The position numbers and the translations under genes are program-made. A stretch of DNA of 7,390 nt from Syntrophobacterales bacterium (lineage in GTDB: Bacteria > Desulfobacterota > Syntrophobacteria > BM002), in the NCBI GenBank assembly GCA_030601545.1, contig JAUVTM010000102.1, positions 1 through 7,390 on the forward strand, read 5' to 3'. Position 1 is the first letter of the stretch. Each line of letters begins with the position of its first letter. Below, piece after piece: positions 1 through 7,167 of the stretch. The notes under the pieces are model-generated. The model was not told the DNA's origin. It ran no database searches and worked only from the letters and a program-made list of their open reading frames with translations.

Positions 1-75
1 ATTATTATTTGAAGCCAGAGACTGGGCATTTTGAATGAGTTCCTGTGATTTTATTGTAGATTTATCAAAACGCAT
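1..75 (-). CDS. clpB: ClpB disaggregase, N-terminal fragment (cut by window edge)
   Basis: Only the first 25 codons are present; the gene continues beyond base 1. The visible protein begins MRFDKSTIKSQELIQNAQSL, which matches the start of the ClpB/Hsp104 N-domain (pattern MR(F/L)D+.T.K.QE.I..AQSLA). ClpB is the cytoplasmic hexameric AAA+ chaperone that pulls polypeptides out of aggregates together with DnaK. The start is the ATG at 73-75, chosen because a perfect AGGAGG lies at 85-90, nine bases upstream. The gene is followed upstream by a possible sigma-32-type promoter (170-197), which fits a heat-shock gene. The identification rests on a short stretch, but the match at the very start of the protein is distinctive. 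Confidence 0.8.
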   Translation of the reverse strand, partial: MRFDKSTIKSQELIQNAQSLASNNN

Positions 76-83
76 GAATATGT

Positions 84-90
84 ACCTCCT
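84..90 (-). promoter_or_regulatory. Ribosome binding site of clpB
   Basis: The minus strand reads AGGAGGT nine bases before the ATG at 75. It is a full Shine-Dalgarno match and settles the start of the partial clpB gene. Confidence 0.8.
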
Positions 91-114
91 GTTTTGGTAT
101 TTTATGTTTTGATT

Positions 115-265
115 TCGTAATAGTTCAGCCACAAAGACACAAAGGCACTAAGCAGGAATATGATTGATAAATTGGGGGATTATGAAAGATCTCTCAACCT
201 CTAAATTATGCCTTTTGAGAGAATTATATTATAATCTTGGTGTCTTAGTGACTAACGTGTTACGA
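115..265. repeat. MITE-like intergenic element with imperfect terminal inverted repeats
   Basis: The segments 115-144 and 236-265 are inverted copies of each other, 23 of 30 positions matching without gaps, both ending in TCGTAA on the outside and containing CAC(A/T)AAGACAC(A/C)AAG. They enclose about 90 bases of AT-rich DNA with no open reading frame. This layout (short, non-coding, inverted ends) is that of a miniature inverted-repeat element; CACAAAGACAC-like intergenic repeats are, from memory, common in deltaproteobacterial and related genomes. Both flanks carry similar TTTATGT..TTTTGAT-like text, but I see no clean target duplication directly at the ends. No function is assigned. Confidence 0.5.
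170..197 (-). promoter_or_regulatory. Possible heat-shock (sigma-32-like) promoter for clpB
   Basis: On the minus strand, GTTGAGA (TTGAGA at 192-197) is followed 14 bases later by CCCCAATT (170-177). This resembles the sigma-32 consensus CTTGAA-N11-16-CCCCAT(N)T in both boxes and spacing, and it faces clpB, a classical heat-shock gene, with an inferred leader of roughly 85 bases. The match is imperfect and the site lies inside the inverted-repeat element, so it is a suggestion only. Confidence 0.35.
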
Positions 266-321
266 TTTATGTAATTTTTGATCTGATAAGAAAATAAACA
301 CTTACTATTTGATGTCAATCG

Positions 322-359
322 GTTTGAGAAAGCCGGAGGAATTAAGGGCTCGGTCAAAC
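322..359 (-). terminator. Imperfect stem-loop downstream of the TauE-like gene
   Basis: On the minus strand GTTTGA (354-359) pairs with TCAAAC (322-327) and, across a 2x2 internal loop, GAGCC pairs with GGCTT, closing a loop of about twelve bases. It starts about ten bases after the TauE-like stop codon, where a terminator is expected. There is no T-run after it in the direction of transcription, so it is not a standard intrinsic terminator. Apart from this hairpin, the inverted-repeat element and the promoter candidate, I see nothing in the gene-free stretch 76-369. Confidence 0.3.
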
Positions 360-369
360 GAAGGGAGTC

Positions 370-738
370 TTATTTTTTTAAAAAAATATAAGTCGCCAGG
401 CAGATAAGAATTACAGCAAAGATTTTTTTGAAGTTTGCGGTTGAGACATGTTCAACAAGGCGCGAACCGATCTGAGCGCCAATAATGCCTCCTATTCCTA
501 AAAGAATTCCGACCTTGTAGTCTACGTTAGCCAGTTTATTGTGCGCAACAAGAGCAGAAATGGAGATAACCAGTATTGCTAAAAATGAGGTGCCTACAGC
601 TTTTTGTGCTGAATATCCCAGAAATATCAACAGAGGAACCATAAGAAAACCTCCGCCCAGTCCGGAAAAAGAAGCGCTGATTCCAACGAGCACGCCTAAT
701 AAAATCATTACCAGCATATTTGCATTAATTGGCGTCAT
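370..738 (-). CDS. Half-size TauE/SafE (TSUP) family membrane protein
   Basis: This 122-residue protein is almost entirely hydrophobic, with segments at about residues 8-25, 29-41, 48-66, 75-92 and 104-120. The stretch GLGGGFLMVP (27-35 region) is the glycine-rich signature of the TauE/SafE (DUF81) family, inner-membrane permeases linked to export or uptake of sulfite, sulfoacetate and other sulfur or carbon anions. Classical members have about 250 residues made of two homologous halves; here only one half is present, so it would have to work as a dimer. Such single-repeat members are known and I see no sign that this one is broken. The ATG at 736-738 is preferred because AAAGG lies six bases before it and the hydrophobic part begins directly; the frame stays open to a TTG at 811-813, but the extra 25 residues are charged and unlike the family. 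The substrate is unknown. Nothing ties it to the exporter operon. Confidence 0.75.
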   Translation of the reverse strand: MTPINANMLVMILLGVLVGISASFSGLGGGFLMVPLLIFLGYSAQKAVGTSFLAILVISISALVAHNKLANVDYKVGILLGIGGIIGAQIGSRLVEHVSTANFKKIFAVILICLATYIFLKK

Positions 739-911
739 TTTATGCCTTTCACATCTTTTCTCTAATGATAGTGAATAATAGATTTTTCTATATGATTCCT
801 CGGGGAAACTCAATGATGAATTATGATCTTTTGCGGGGCGAACTTATCTGGAAACTTTGCGAGTTTTGGTCACATCTTGATTGGCACATTAGTTTGACAT
901 CGACAGGGCTC
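739..911. other. Intergenic region with possible IS21-like insertion-sequence end
   Basis: This 173-base AT-rich gap separates the second ABC gene from the TauE-like gene. On the minus strand it begins, nine bases after the ABC stop codon, with TGTCGATGTCAAACTAATG (887-905), then ATGTGCC and ATGTGACCAAAAC. A TGTCGA/TGTCAA start followed by TGACC-like subrepeats recalls the ends of IS21-family elements, from memory and not checked. No transposase frame and no second end are visible. A weak promoter for the TauE-like gene is possible (TTGAGT at 808-813, then TATAGA 15 bases later). There is no convincing terminator behind the ABC operon in this gap. Confidence 0.3.
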
Positions 912-3053
912 CTATGAATGAGCGATAACCATCAGGGTGCGAGATCGTTCGATCACACACCTCATGACCTTTTGGAGGGTTTCCGGGTCAAGAGCCCCGA
1001 AGCTCTCGTCAAGAATCACCAAATCGGCATTTTGCAGAAGCGCGCGGCCTATGTAAACGCGGCTGCGCTCACCGTGAGACAGTCGCCAGCCGGTTTCTCC
1101 CACCACCTGGAGTATGCCGGCCGGCATTCGATCGAGAAGATCTCCAAGGCCGAGATCCCGGCAAATCGCCTCGGCCTCCATAAAATCTCTCCCACGAGGT
1201 GGCCAGCGTCGCCCCATGAGCAAGTTAAAAGCAAGAGTGCCCGTAAATACATAATTTTCATGAAACTGAGGAGCACACGCCACCAATCGGCGCCACCCCT
1301 GTGATCCGAGGGTGGAATGATCAAGCCCGCGCAAAAGGAGCAATCCCGATTCGGCTAACCGCAGACTGGTCAAAAGAGAGATGAAGGTGGACTTTCCGCC
1401 ACCCGAAGGCCCCTCCAAAAGCAAGCGGTCTCCCTCAAGAATGCGAAGGCTGCAGTTTTTCAATGCCGGACTTCCCTGCGGCCGATATCGAAAGACAAGA
1501 TCGTTGGCATGAATTATTTCGGGAGCTGTCTTGGATTCTGCTTTGACATCGCGGGCAGAAATTGCAAAAACCGTTGCATCACCTCTCTTTCCGCGGGCAG
1601 CAGCTTCAAAAAGGGGCTTTGCCTTGCCCCATGCAATGGCCGCGTCACAGAGCTGGAACATACTAACTGATAGCGTGTTAAAAGCCTGGGAAGCGAGCAG
1701 TACTCCACCAACACCTACAGCGATCAGCGCCACCGAATCCTGACCGGATACAAAGGCCGGAGCAAGGCCTGCAATGCCTGCCACCAACCAGCCGCGAGCA
1801 AGGAAGGCAGACAGGAGTATTGAGCCTCGATCCATGGAGCTTGAAAGTGCCAGGTAGTCCTCAAGGGCCTGGTCCTCACGCTCGTGAAGGGATTCGGGAC
1901 GTTCCTGTGCCAGTCGAGTTCTGTGCCCCACCATCCTCTCCACCAGGTCATGAGTCATCTCCAGACGGGAACCTGTCCAACGTTCTCTATGCGCATAATA
2001 GCGCCACCCTATAATGAGAGATACCATCACCCAGGCCAGGAGCAAAAGAACGTGGAAGGTTCCTCCTGCGCCCATCAAGATCACGCCTGCGGCTACCATC
2101 AAATCCACCAAGGCAATGAAGGCGTAAGCACCGCCATGTAATGTGGCAGAGGCCAGAACCTCGGACTCTAAGACACGTCCGATTTGTTGCCCTACGCCTT
2201 GACGTCGCATCTCCTCGGGTTCAAGTTTCAACGTACCATACAGAAGACGTCGCTTGAGTAATCCCACCACACCGAGACCGAAGAGCCCTTGCCACCACCC
2301 AACTGCGAGCTGAAGAGGAACGAGGGTGAGCAGGAGCAGTGCCCAGGCCAGGAACCATCCATGATCCAGGTGTCCCTCAAGGGCTCCTCGCCCCACAATC
2401 CACCACGCCAGCAGTAAAAAGAAATATTCCACAAGGTGTATCCCAACAAAGCCGAGGCCCCGTGAGAGGATTCCAGCCTGGCTGAGCTGTCTCCAGAAGC
2501 TTGTCCCTGGAGAAATGCGCAGCATCCAGCAACCGCCTCTCCGCAGGGGGCCGATGTGCTCACGGACAATTGCAGTATGTGCCTTCTCCAAGTGTCGGGA
2601 GTCAATACCGGCTCCGGCAAGGAGTATGTCCACTTTAGGCGCATAGCGTTTTTCCATCTCAAAAGAAAGGGTAGCGCGCACATCTTCCAGTCTTGCCCGG
2701 AATATTTTTAGTTCTGGACTGAGCAACCTCAAAGTCTTACCCTTGGCGCGAATCAAGGCAAGAAAACGGGGCTTGCCTTCATATTGCAATCTCAACAGAG
2801 CAGGTCCTCCCTGGCTGAGAAAATCCTCCAGGTCGCCATAAGACACTTCAATTGATTCGGCCTCCATGCCAATGGCAGAAGCAGCGCTCTCAATCCACTG
2901 CCCCAGCCTCTCCTCATCCTCTTCAATCAGACTCTGCGGTGGTGTCGGTAGTTCAATCGTCCTTAGAAGGAGATGACTCATCTTGGCCAAAGCAATAATA
3001 GCTTCACCCAACCTTGATAGAGGCCAACTCTGACGCTCAAGATGCCTTAACAC
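912..3053 (-). CDS. Second ABC exporter subunit with degenerate C39-like domain
   Basis: This 713-residue ABC half-transporter most likely pairs with the C39-peptidase ABC protein encoded just upstream. Residues ~35-130 align with a C39 fold but are inactive: no catalytic Cys is present, and PRFLAL (95-100) and LLSP (110-113) put Arg96 and Ser112 where the active partner has His and Asp. Such C39-like domains (as in HlyB) bind cargo without cutting it. Six membrane segments follow at about 199-220, 233-253, 309-328, 333-350, 412-436 and 441-458. The ATPase domain (~512-713) has Walker A GPSGGGKST (548-556), Q-loop region APQFHENY, signature LSHGE (658-662), Walker B LVILDE (678-683) and D-loop ALDP. 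The protein stops at VIAHS, one residue after the H-loop His712; the usual 25-40 further residues are absent and no frame downstream restores them. The GTG start overlaps the upstream stop by seven bases (GTGTTAA) and has GGAGG/AGGGG before it. It resembles the NHLM/NHLP second ABC subunit. Confidence 0.9.
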   Translation of the reverse strand: MLRHLERQSWPLSRLGEAIIALAKMSHLLLRTIELPTPPQSLIEEDEERLGQWIESAASAIGMEAESIEVSYGDLEDFLSQGGPALLRLQYEGKPRFLALIRAKGKTLRLLSPELKIFRARLEDVRATLSFEMEKRYAPKVDILLAGAGIDSRHLEKAHTAIVREHIGPLRRGGCWMLRISPGTSFWRQLSQAGILSRGLGFVGIHLVEYFFLLLAWWIVGRGALEGHLDHGWFLAWALLLLTLVPLQLAVGWWQGLFGLGVVGLLKRRLLYGTLKLEPEEMRRQGVGQQIGRVLESEVLASATLHGGAYAFIALVDLMVAAGVILMGAGGTFHVLLLLAWVMVSLIIGWRYYAHRERWTGSRLEMTHDLVERMVGHRTRLAQERPESLHEREDQALEDYLALSSSMDRGSILLSAFLARGWLVAGIAGLAPAFVSGQDSVALIAVGVGGVLLASQAFNTLSVSMFQLCDAAIAWGKAKPLFEAAARGKRGDATVFAISARDVKAESKTAPEIIHANDLVFRYRPQGSPALKNCSLRILEGDRLLLEGPSGGGKSTFISLLTSLRLAESGLLLLRGLDHSTLGSQGWRRLVACAPQFHENYVFTGTLAFNLLMGRRWPPRGRDFMEAEAICRDLGLGDLLDRMPAGILQVVGETGWRLSHGERSRVYIGRALLQNADLVILDESFGALDPETLQKVMRCVIERSRTLMVIAHS

Positions 3054-5806
3054 TTACCCCTGTCCTCCTCTTTGCTCTCTTTCAGAATCCCTTTTTCCAT
3101 CCTCAAGCGTCGCCAGCGCCCGTCGGTCCACAAACCTGTGCGGATTGCTTTTTCAGCCTCCATCAATGTCCGGTATCTGGAACCTGGTTTTTCGAGCAGG
3201 TAGCGGGGATGGTCATCTTCGATGATTTGGCCTCCGTCCATTACAATTACCCGATCAAAATCTTCGGTCTCGCCCACATCGTGGGTAACACACAGGAGGG
3301 TGGCATGTCTCCACCACTGTCGCGCACGAAGGATTAACATATGGCGTTGCCCGCGATCGAGCCCGCGAAAGGGTTCGTCAAGTACAACCAAACGAGCTTC
3401 CTGTCGAAGCAATCCACGCCCCAGTCTTACTCGTTGGCCCTGTCCACCGGACACAAGCCCGCCCCCTTCGCCCAGCACGGTTTGCAGTCCGTCGGGAAGA
3501 TCTTCCAACACCTCCCTGAGGCCGGCGGCATCAAGTGTTTGAGAAAATAATCGGAAGCCGTCTTCCGGTGAACCGTAGTGAAGATTTGCGAGAAAGGAAC
3601 GGTTCCAGAGTTGCACAGCCGGGTCCACCCACGCGGTCTGCTGCCTGAGCGCATAAAGACGATCTCCCTCCAAAGGTTTTCCGTCCACCAAAACCCTGCC
3701 CGAGGCCGCCTGGTACCAGCCCAGAAAAAGTCCCACAAGGCTCGATTTGCCCGCGCCCGATGAACCAACGATTGCCACATGGCTGCCCGAATCAATGGCA
3801 AGGTTAATTTCCTGAAGGATGATGTTGCCGGCAGCGAGTGCGCTAACCTGTTCAATACGCAAGGCCACGCCTTTTTTGGACTCTTGTTGTGTCCTTTGGT
3901 GCGAAGTTTCGCGTGTGCCGCCTTTGCCATGCTGCCTTGATTGATTCGTCTCATCGGGCGCTCCCAGCGGTTCAAAGAGCCGGAGAATCACATTGCGCAT
4001 AGCAGGATACTGCCTGGCAAGACGGGCCACCGCTCGTCCTTGAGCCGGCAAGGAAAGCGCCCAGTATACAAGAAGCATAACACTGCCCATCTGGCCGCTC
4101 CTATCCATATGGGAGTAAAGAAGCCATGCAGCCAGCCCAAACCCGGCAAGAGACAGAAGGCTTTCTACCGTCACTGAAGCGCGCAAGAATTTCACCCCTG
4201 CGTGCATCCACTCTGAAAGCATTGCTTCATGCTCATTTCGCAGGGAACCTTCCGCACCATGCGTGCGCACCGGTACCAGACCCAACAAGGCATCCAGGTA
4301 GAAGCGGGTCAGTGCGCCGCCAAGAACGCGAAGCTTGAGGTCCCTCTCGGTGAGCAGTGGTTGTGCGGAAAGGGGTAGCACAACAGCGAGGATGGCGACA
4401 ATTATAGCTATGGGAGCGCCTGATGGATCGAGCCAGGCAATCCCGACTGTAGTCAAAGCCAGGGTGAAAGAGGAGCGAATCAGTCTTCCCCCAATGGCCG
4501 GAAGGCCGCGCAGCAAGTGTACGCTGTGACACCGTTCCGCCATGTCCGACGTGAGACGACTATGAAAATACTGATCTCCGAGGCGTGGAATTTTTTTCTG
4601 AAAAGCAATGCGCAGACGGGATTCCAGGTGTCGTCCAAGACGCAACAGACCGGAAACAATAGGCAGTTCGAGCAAAAGCATGGATAAAAGAAAGAACAGA
4701 AGCACACCCATGGCTATTACGCGCTGTTCATTGGTCGCAAGCAATCCGCCCATGTCGAGAAGACCCCGAAACAACACTGCCTCAAACACCAGACCTGCAG
4801 CCGACAGCGTCAAAGCAGATGCCAGGAATAAAGGTGCAAGCAGGCCATCGGAGGCAAGCATCCGCAGGAAATCTCTTCCGGGCCTGCTCGGTGGCTCCTC
4901 GATTGCGGCTACCAGTTCAGGCGATAAAGGAAGTGAGTTTTCCGGAGATGGGTCTTTGCCCTGAGCAAATGAGGGTTGCTGTATAGCCTTCAGCCCACGT
5001 ATGCGAACAAGAACCGCGCCCCGCAAAAAGACTTGATCATGTTCTTGAGAGGCCGTCTGGTCCGCAAATATCGTCCAGTACTTGGCAGGTATAGTATCGA
5101 ATGGTTTATTGGATTCGTGTCGGCTGCGGTCAAAAAAACCTTCCAGCACCTTGCAGGCCTGAGGGCCTCGTCTCAAGCTGCGGGAGTCAACCAGAAGATC
5201 GGTTAATCGAGTGGCGGCGTCCAGGGCGGCAAAGGAGCGCCACTTCGGATCGGACAGAGCGGTATTGATCAGTCCTTTGGCTGTGGATTGTGATATCACA
5301 AGGCGCTTCAGTCGTCTGAGCAGAGGCATAAGAAACTCGTCAGTCTCCGTCCATTCACGACAGTCTTCGCCGGCTATCGGCATAGTGTGGACATAAAGCT
5401 CGCTCAGAAACCGTTTCCAGGTGGGCCAGCGTCGTCCAGTGCCCGGATCCATCACCTGGACATGGCGGCCGCAGCGGTTCCAGATGACCACAAAGTGAGT
5501 CAGACCACTGTGCTGGAGAACCACGGCTATGGCCGGCATGGTCTGTGCCTCAGAGAGCAATACATGGTCAATCGGCACCATGATCTGTTCGGCTTCAAGG
5601 CCGAGCTGGTTGGCAAGATCTTCCATGGTATCGATGGAGGTCCCGTCCACATCGGTCTGGCAAGCCTCTCTGAGACGGCCATAGTTTGCATTGATGCCAA
5701 ATCCCTCAAGTAATGATTTGAGAGAGGCGGGCCCGCAGTCCATGTCCGAAGTTTGTACCACCTCCGGCACGATGAGGCGTTTACGCTTTTTTGCCGGGGT
5801 ATTCAC
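3047..5806 (-). CDS. C39 peptidase-containing ABC exporter (PCAT)
   Basis: This 919-residue inner-membrane protein should cut a leader peptide in the cytoplasm and pump out the remainder. The C39 papain-like peptidase (residues ~12-143) has all expected parts: Gln18 (oxyanion hole) in VVQTSDMDCGPASL, catalytic Cys24, His104 in LTHFVVIW, and Asp120 in VQVMDPGTG. A soluble insert of about 165 residues (~146-310), which I do not recognise, separates it from the membrane domain; typical PCATs of about 700 residues lack it. Membrane segments lie near 320-345, 363-388, 445-459, 464-481, 546-565 and 573-588. After a hydrophilic linker (~615-645) comes a complete ATPase domain: Walker A GSSGAGKSS (681-689), Gln722/723 Q-loop, signature VSGGQ (785-789), Walker B LVVLDE (806-811), H-loop His842. 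The GTG start overlaps the HlyD stop (GTGA) and has AGGA eight bases upstream, which indicates translational coupling. The family is that of NHLM-type and bacteriocin exporters; the cargo is probably the glycine-rich peptide of the same cluster. Confidence 0.93.
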   Translation of the reverse strand: MNTPAKKRKRLIVPEVVQTSDMDCGPASLKSLLEGFGINANYGRLREACQTDVDGTSIDTMEDLANQLGLEAEQIMVPIDHVLLSEAQTMPAIAVVLQHSGLTHFVVIWNRCGRHVQVMDPGTGRRWPTWKRFLSELYVHTMPIAGEDCREWTETDEFLMPLLRRLKRLVISQSTAKGLINTALSDPKWRSFAALDAATRLTDLLVDSRSLRRGPQACKVLEGFFDRSRHESNKPFDTIPAKYWTIFADQTASQEHDQVFLRGAVLVRIRGLKAIQQPSFAQGKDPSPENSLPLSPELVAAIEEPPSRPGRDFLRMLASDGLLAPLFLASALTLSAAGLVFEAVLFRGLLDMGGLLATNEQRVIAMGVLLFFLLSMLLLELPIVSGLLRLGRHLESRLRIAFQKKIPRLGDQYFHSRLTSDMAERCHSVHLLRGLPAIGGRLIRSSFTLALTTVGIAWLDPSGAPIAIIVAILAVVLPLSAQPLLTERDLKLRVLGGALTRFYLDALLGLVPVRTHGAEGSLRNEHEAMLSEWMHAGVKFLRASVTVESLLSLAGFGLAAWLLYSHMDRSGQMGSVMLLVYWALSLPAQGRAVARLARQYPAMRNVILRLFEPLGAPDETNQSRQHGKGGTRETSHQRTQQESKKGVALRIEQVSALAAGNIILQEINLAIDSGSHVAIVGSSGAGKSSLVGLFLGWYQAASGRVLVDGKPLEGDRLYALRQQTAWVDPAVQLWNRSFLANLHYGSPEDGFRLFSQTLDAAGLREVLEDLPDGLQTVLGEGGGLVSGGQGQRVRLGRGLLRQEARLVVLDEPFRGLDRGQRHMLILRARQWWRHATLLCVTHDVGETEDFDRVIVMDGGQIIEDDHPRYLLEKPGSRYRTLMEAEKAIRTGLWTDGRWRRLRMEKGILKESKEEDRGKC

Positions 5807-7047
5807 GGCGCGCGTCCTGTTTTTGGGGCAGGGCTCGGCAGAGACTCATTTTGCTGAGAAAAAAGCCTGCCCGCTGCACGGAGCGCGAGCTGGGCAGGGC
5901 AAATACGCTCCACCTCGACCTCAAGCGTGCCGGGCAGACCATGCTGAACAGGAATGAGTGATACCTGCTCCTCGTTGATGCCCAGCTCTATGCGCACAAG
6001 ACCGTCGCGCACCTCGCGGGCTACTCGTTCCACCGTTGCGGCAATGCTTCCATGCTGTGCCCAGGGGAATCCATGCAGCCTGAACCACGCGGTCTGTCCG
6101 GGACGGATGCGGCCCAACGCTTCTGATGGCGAGAAATTGGCGACAATCCTGTGAGTGCCGGAGGGTATCACTGTTGCCAAACGATCTCCTTTTTGAACAA
6201 CCTTGCCGATAGAAATCTCCGCGACCTCTCCGATCCGTCCGGTAATGGGTGCCCGAATACGGGTCTGATCTATTTCGTATTCAAGTCTCTCCACTAATCC
6301 GGCAGCGGCAGCTATATACCCCTCAATCTCCGTGATTTCGCTCTCCACATGCTTTAGTCCTGCCTGGCGGTCGTTCTTCCCCAAATTCAATTTGAACTGT
6401 AATTTCTTTGTGTAAAATTGAAGACTCTCCACGGCAGCTCGTTTGCTTGCAGCTTCGGTCTGCGCCTTATCCTTTGTTGCCTCAGACACCACGTTACGGG
6501 CAAAAAGGCTATTTGAGCGCCTGGCTTCCTTTTCGGCCAGTTGAGACAGGGCTTCTGCCTCTCGAAGTCTGGCCTTTGCCTCATCAATCTCCGCCAGAGC
6601 AACGCTGTTTGCCTGGCCTAATGCTTGCTTCTCAGCAGCCAATTTTTTTTGCAAAGCATCAACTTGAGATGTAAGAGCGGTCATACGCATACGCTCCTCC
6701 TGAAGCTGGCGCTTCAAAGGCTTGGCGTCGATCTCCGCAACTATTTCACCTTTTTCAACCTTCTGCTCAAGTGTCAGAGTTGTCCATACCACGCGACCGT
6801 AGATTAGCGCCTCTATGGGATGAGCCGAACGGCTTACCGCAAACCGCGCCATGTCCGTCTTTGCATATACAGCTACACTGCCGAGTATAAACCACGCCCC
6901 CCATGCCACAAGAAGCGAGGCAGCGAGGCATATAACCACGATGCTCCAGCGAAACCCGTCCGCATGAAGGGATCTGACGGACCGAAAAAAGGACCCGGAG
7001 TCGCGGCCATTTTGTGAGCCTCCTCTGATTTTAGTCTTTGCCTTCAC
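5803..7047 (-). CDS. HlyD-family membrane fusion protein of the exporter
   Basis: This 414-residue periplasmic adaptor links the ABC pair in the inner membrane to the outer envelope. It has a short cytosolic N-terminus, one membrane helix (about 34-57, RWSIVVICLAASLLVAWGAW), the first half of a lipoyl/barrel-sandwich domain (84-111, GRVVWTTLTLEQKVEKGEIV), a long charged alpha-helical hairpin (about 112-262), the second lipoyl half (TRIRAPITGRIGEVAEI onward, 262-295) and a beta-barrel part to about 380. This order is that of HlyD-type secretion proteins, and the operon position matches NHLM/NHLP systems. The chosen start is GTG 7045-7047, with AAGGA five bases upstream; it gives MKAKTKIRGG, which closely resembles the start of the small peptide gene upstream. 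A rival start, ATG 7008-7010, has a perfect AGGAGG eight bases before it but is out of frame by one base. The gene overlaps the next by four bases. Confidence 0.9.
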   Translation of the reverse strand: MKAKTKIRGGSQNGRDSGSFFRSVRSLHADGFRWSIVVICLAASLLVAWGAWFILGSVAVYAKTDMARFAVSRSAHPIEALIYGRVVWTTLTLEQKVEKGEIVAEIDAKPLKRQLQEERMRMTALTSQVDALQKKLAAEKQALGQANSVALAEIDEAKARLREAEALSQLAEKEARRSNSLFARNVVSEATKDKAQTEAASKRAAVESLQFYTKKLQFKLNLGKNDRQAGLKHVESEITEIEGYIAAAAGLVERLEYEIDQTRIRAPITGRIGEVAEISIGKVVQKGDRLATVIPSGTHRIVANFSPSEALGRIRPGQTAWFRLHGFPWAQHGSIAATVERVAREVRDGLVRIELGINEEQVSLIPVQHGLPGTLEVEVERICPAQLALRAAGRLFSQQNESLPSPAPKTGRAP

Positions 7048-7060
7048 TAATTTCCTTCAT

Positions 7061-7107
7061 AAAAAACCCCGTCAGGATCCTCATCACAAAGAGCCTGCCA
7101 GGGCTTT
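7061..7107 (-). terminator. Intrinsic terminator/attenuator before the exporter operon
   Basis: On the minus strand CCCTGGCAGG (7094-7103) pairs with CCTGACGGGG (7067-7076) with a single G-A mismatch and one wobble, followed at once by TTTTTT (7061-7066); the A-run before the stem can pair with the T-run. The loop is 17 bases. It ends 14 bases before the HlyD GTG. Because no promoter is obvious after it, it probably acts as a leaky terminator that keeps the peptide message abundant and the exporter message scarce, as is common for bacteriocin and RiPP cargo genes. Confidence 0.7.
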
Positions 7108-7167
7108 GATTTTCACGGGTATCAGTTAACACCTGACAATCTTTGTTTATTCGGTGTCAATAGCCGC

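Noticed and set aside
371..388. Perfect 18-base palindrome of T7A7 flanked by TA at the end of the TauE-like gene
   Set aside because: It consists of Phe/Lys/stop codons and A/T runs; too weak to form a meaningful hairpin and expected in AT-rich DNA.
739..813. Extended TTG start (811-813) of the TauE-like gene
   Set aside because: The extra 25 residues are charged and unlike the family, and the ATG at 738 has its own AAAGG site.
5387..5957. Plus-strand open frames across the C39 and HlyD genes, and similar long plus-strand frames elsewhere in 900-6800
   Set aside because: They lie opposite clear domain-bearing genes, have no family motifs and are explained as shadows of the minus-strand coding sequence.
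7031..7060. Nine-codon frame MKEISEGKD between the terminator and the HlyD start, possibly a leader peptide
   Set aside because: No ribosome binding site outside the terminator stem and no amino-acid run that would suggest attenuation control.
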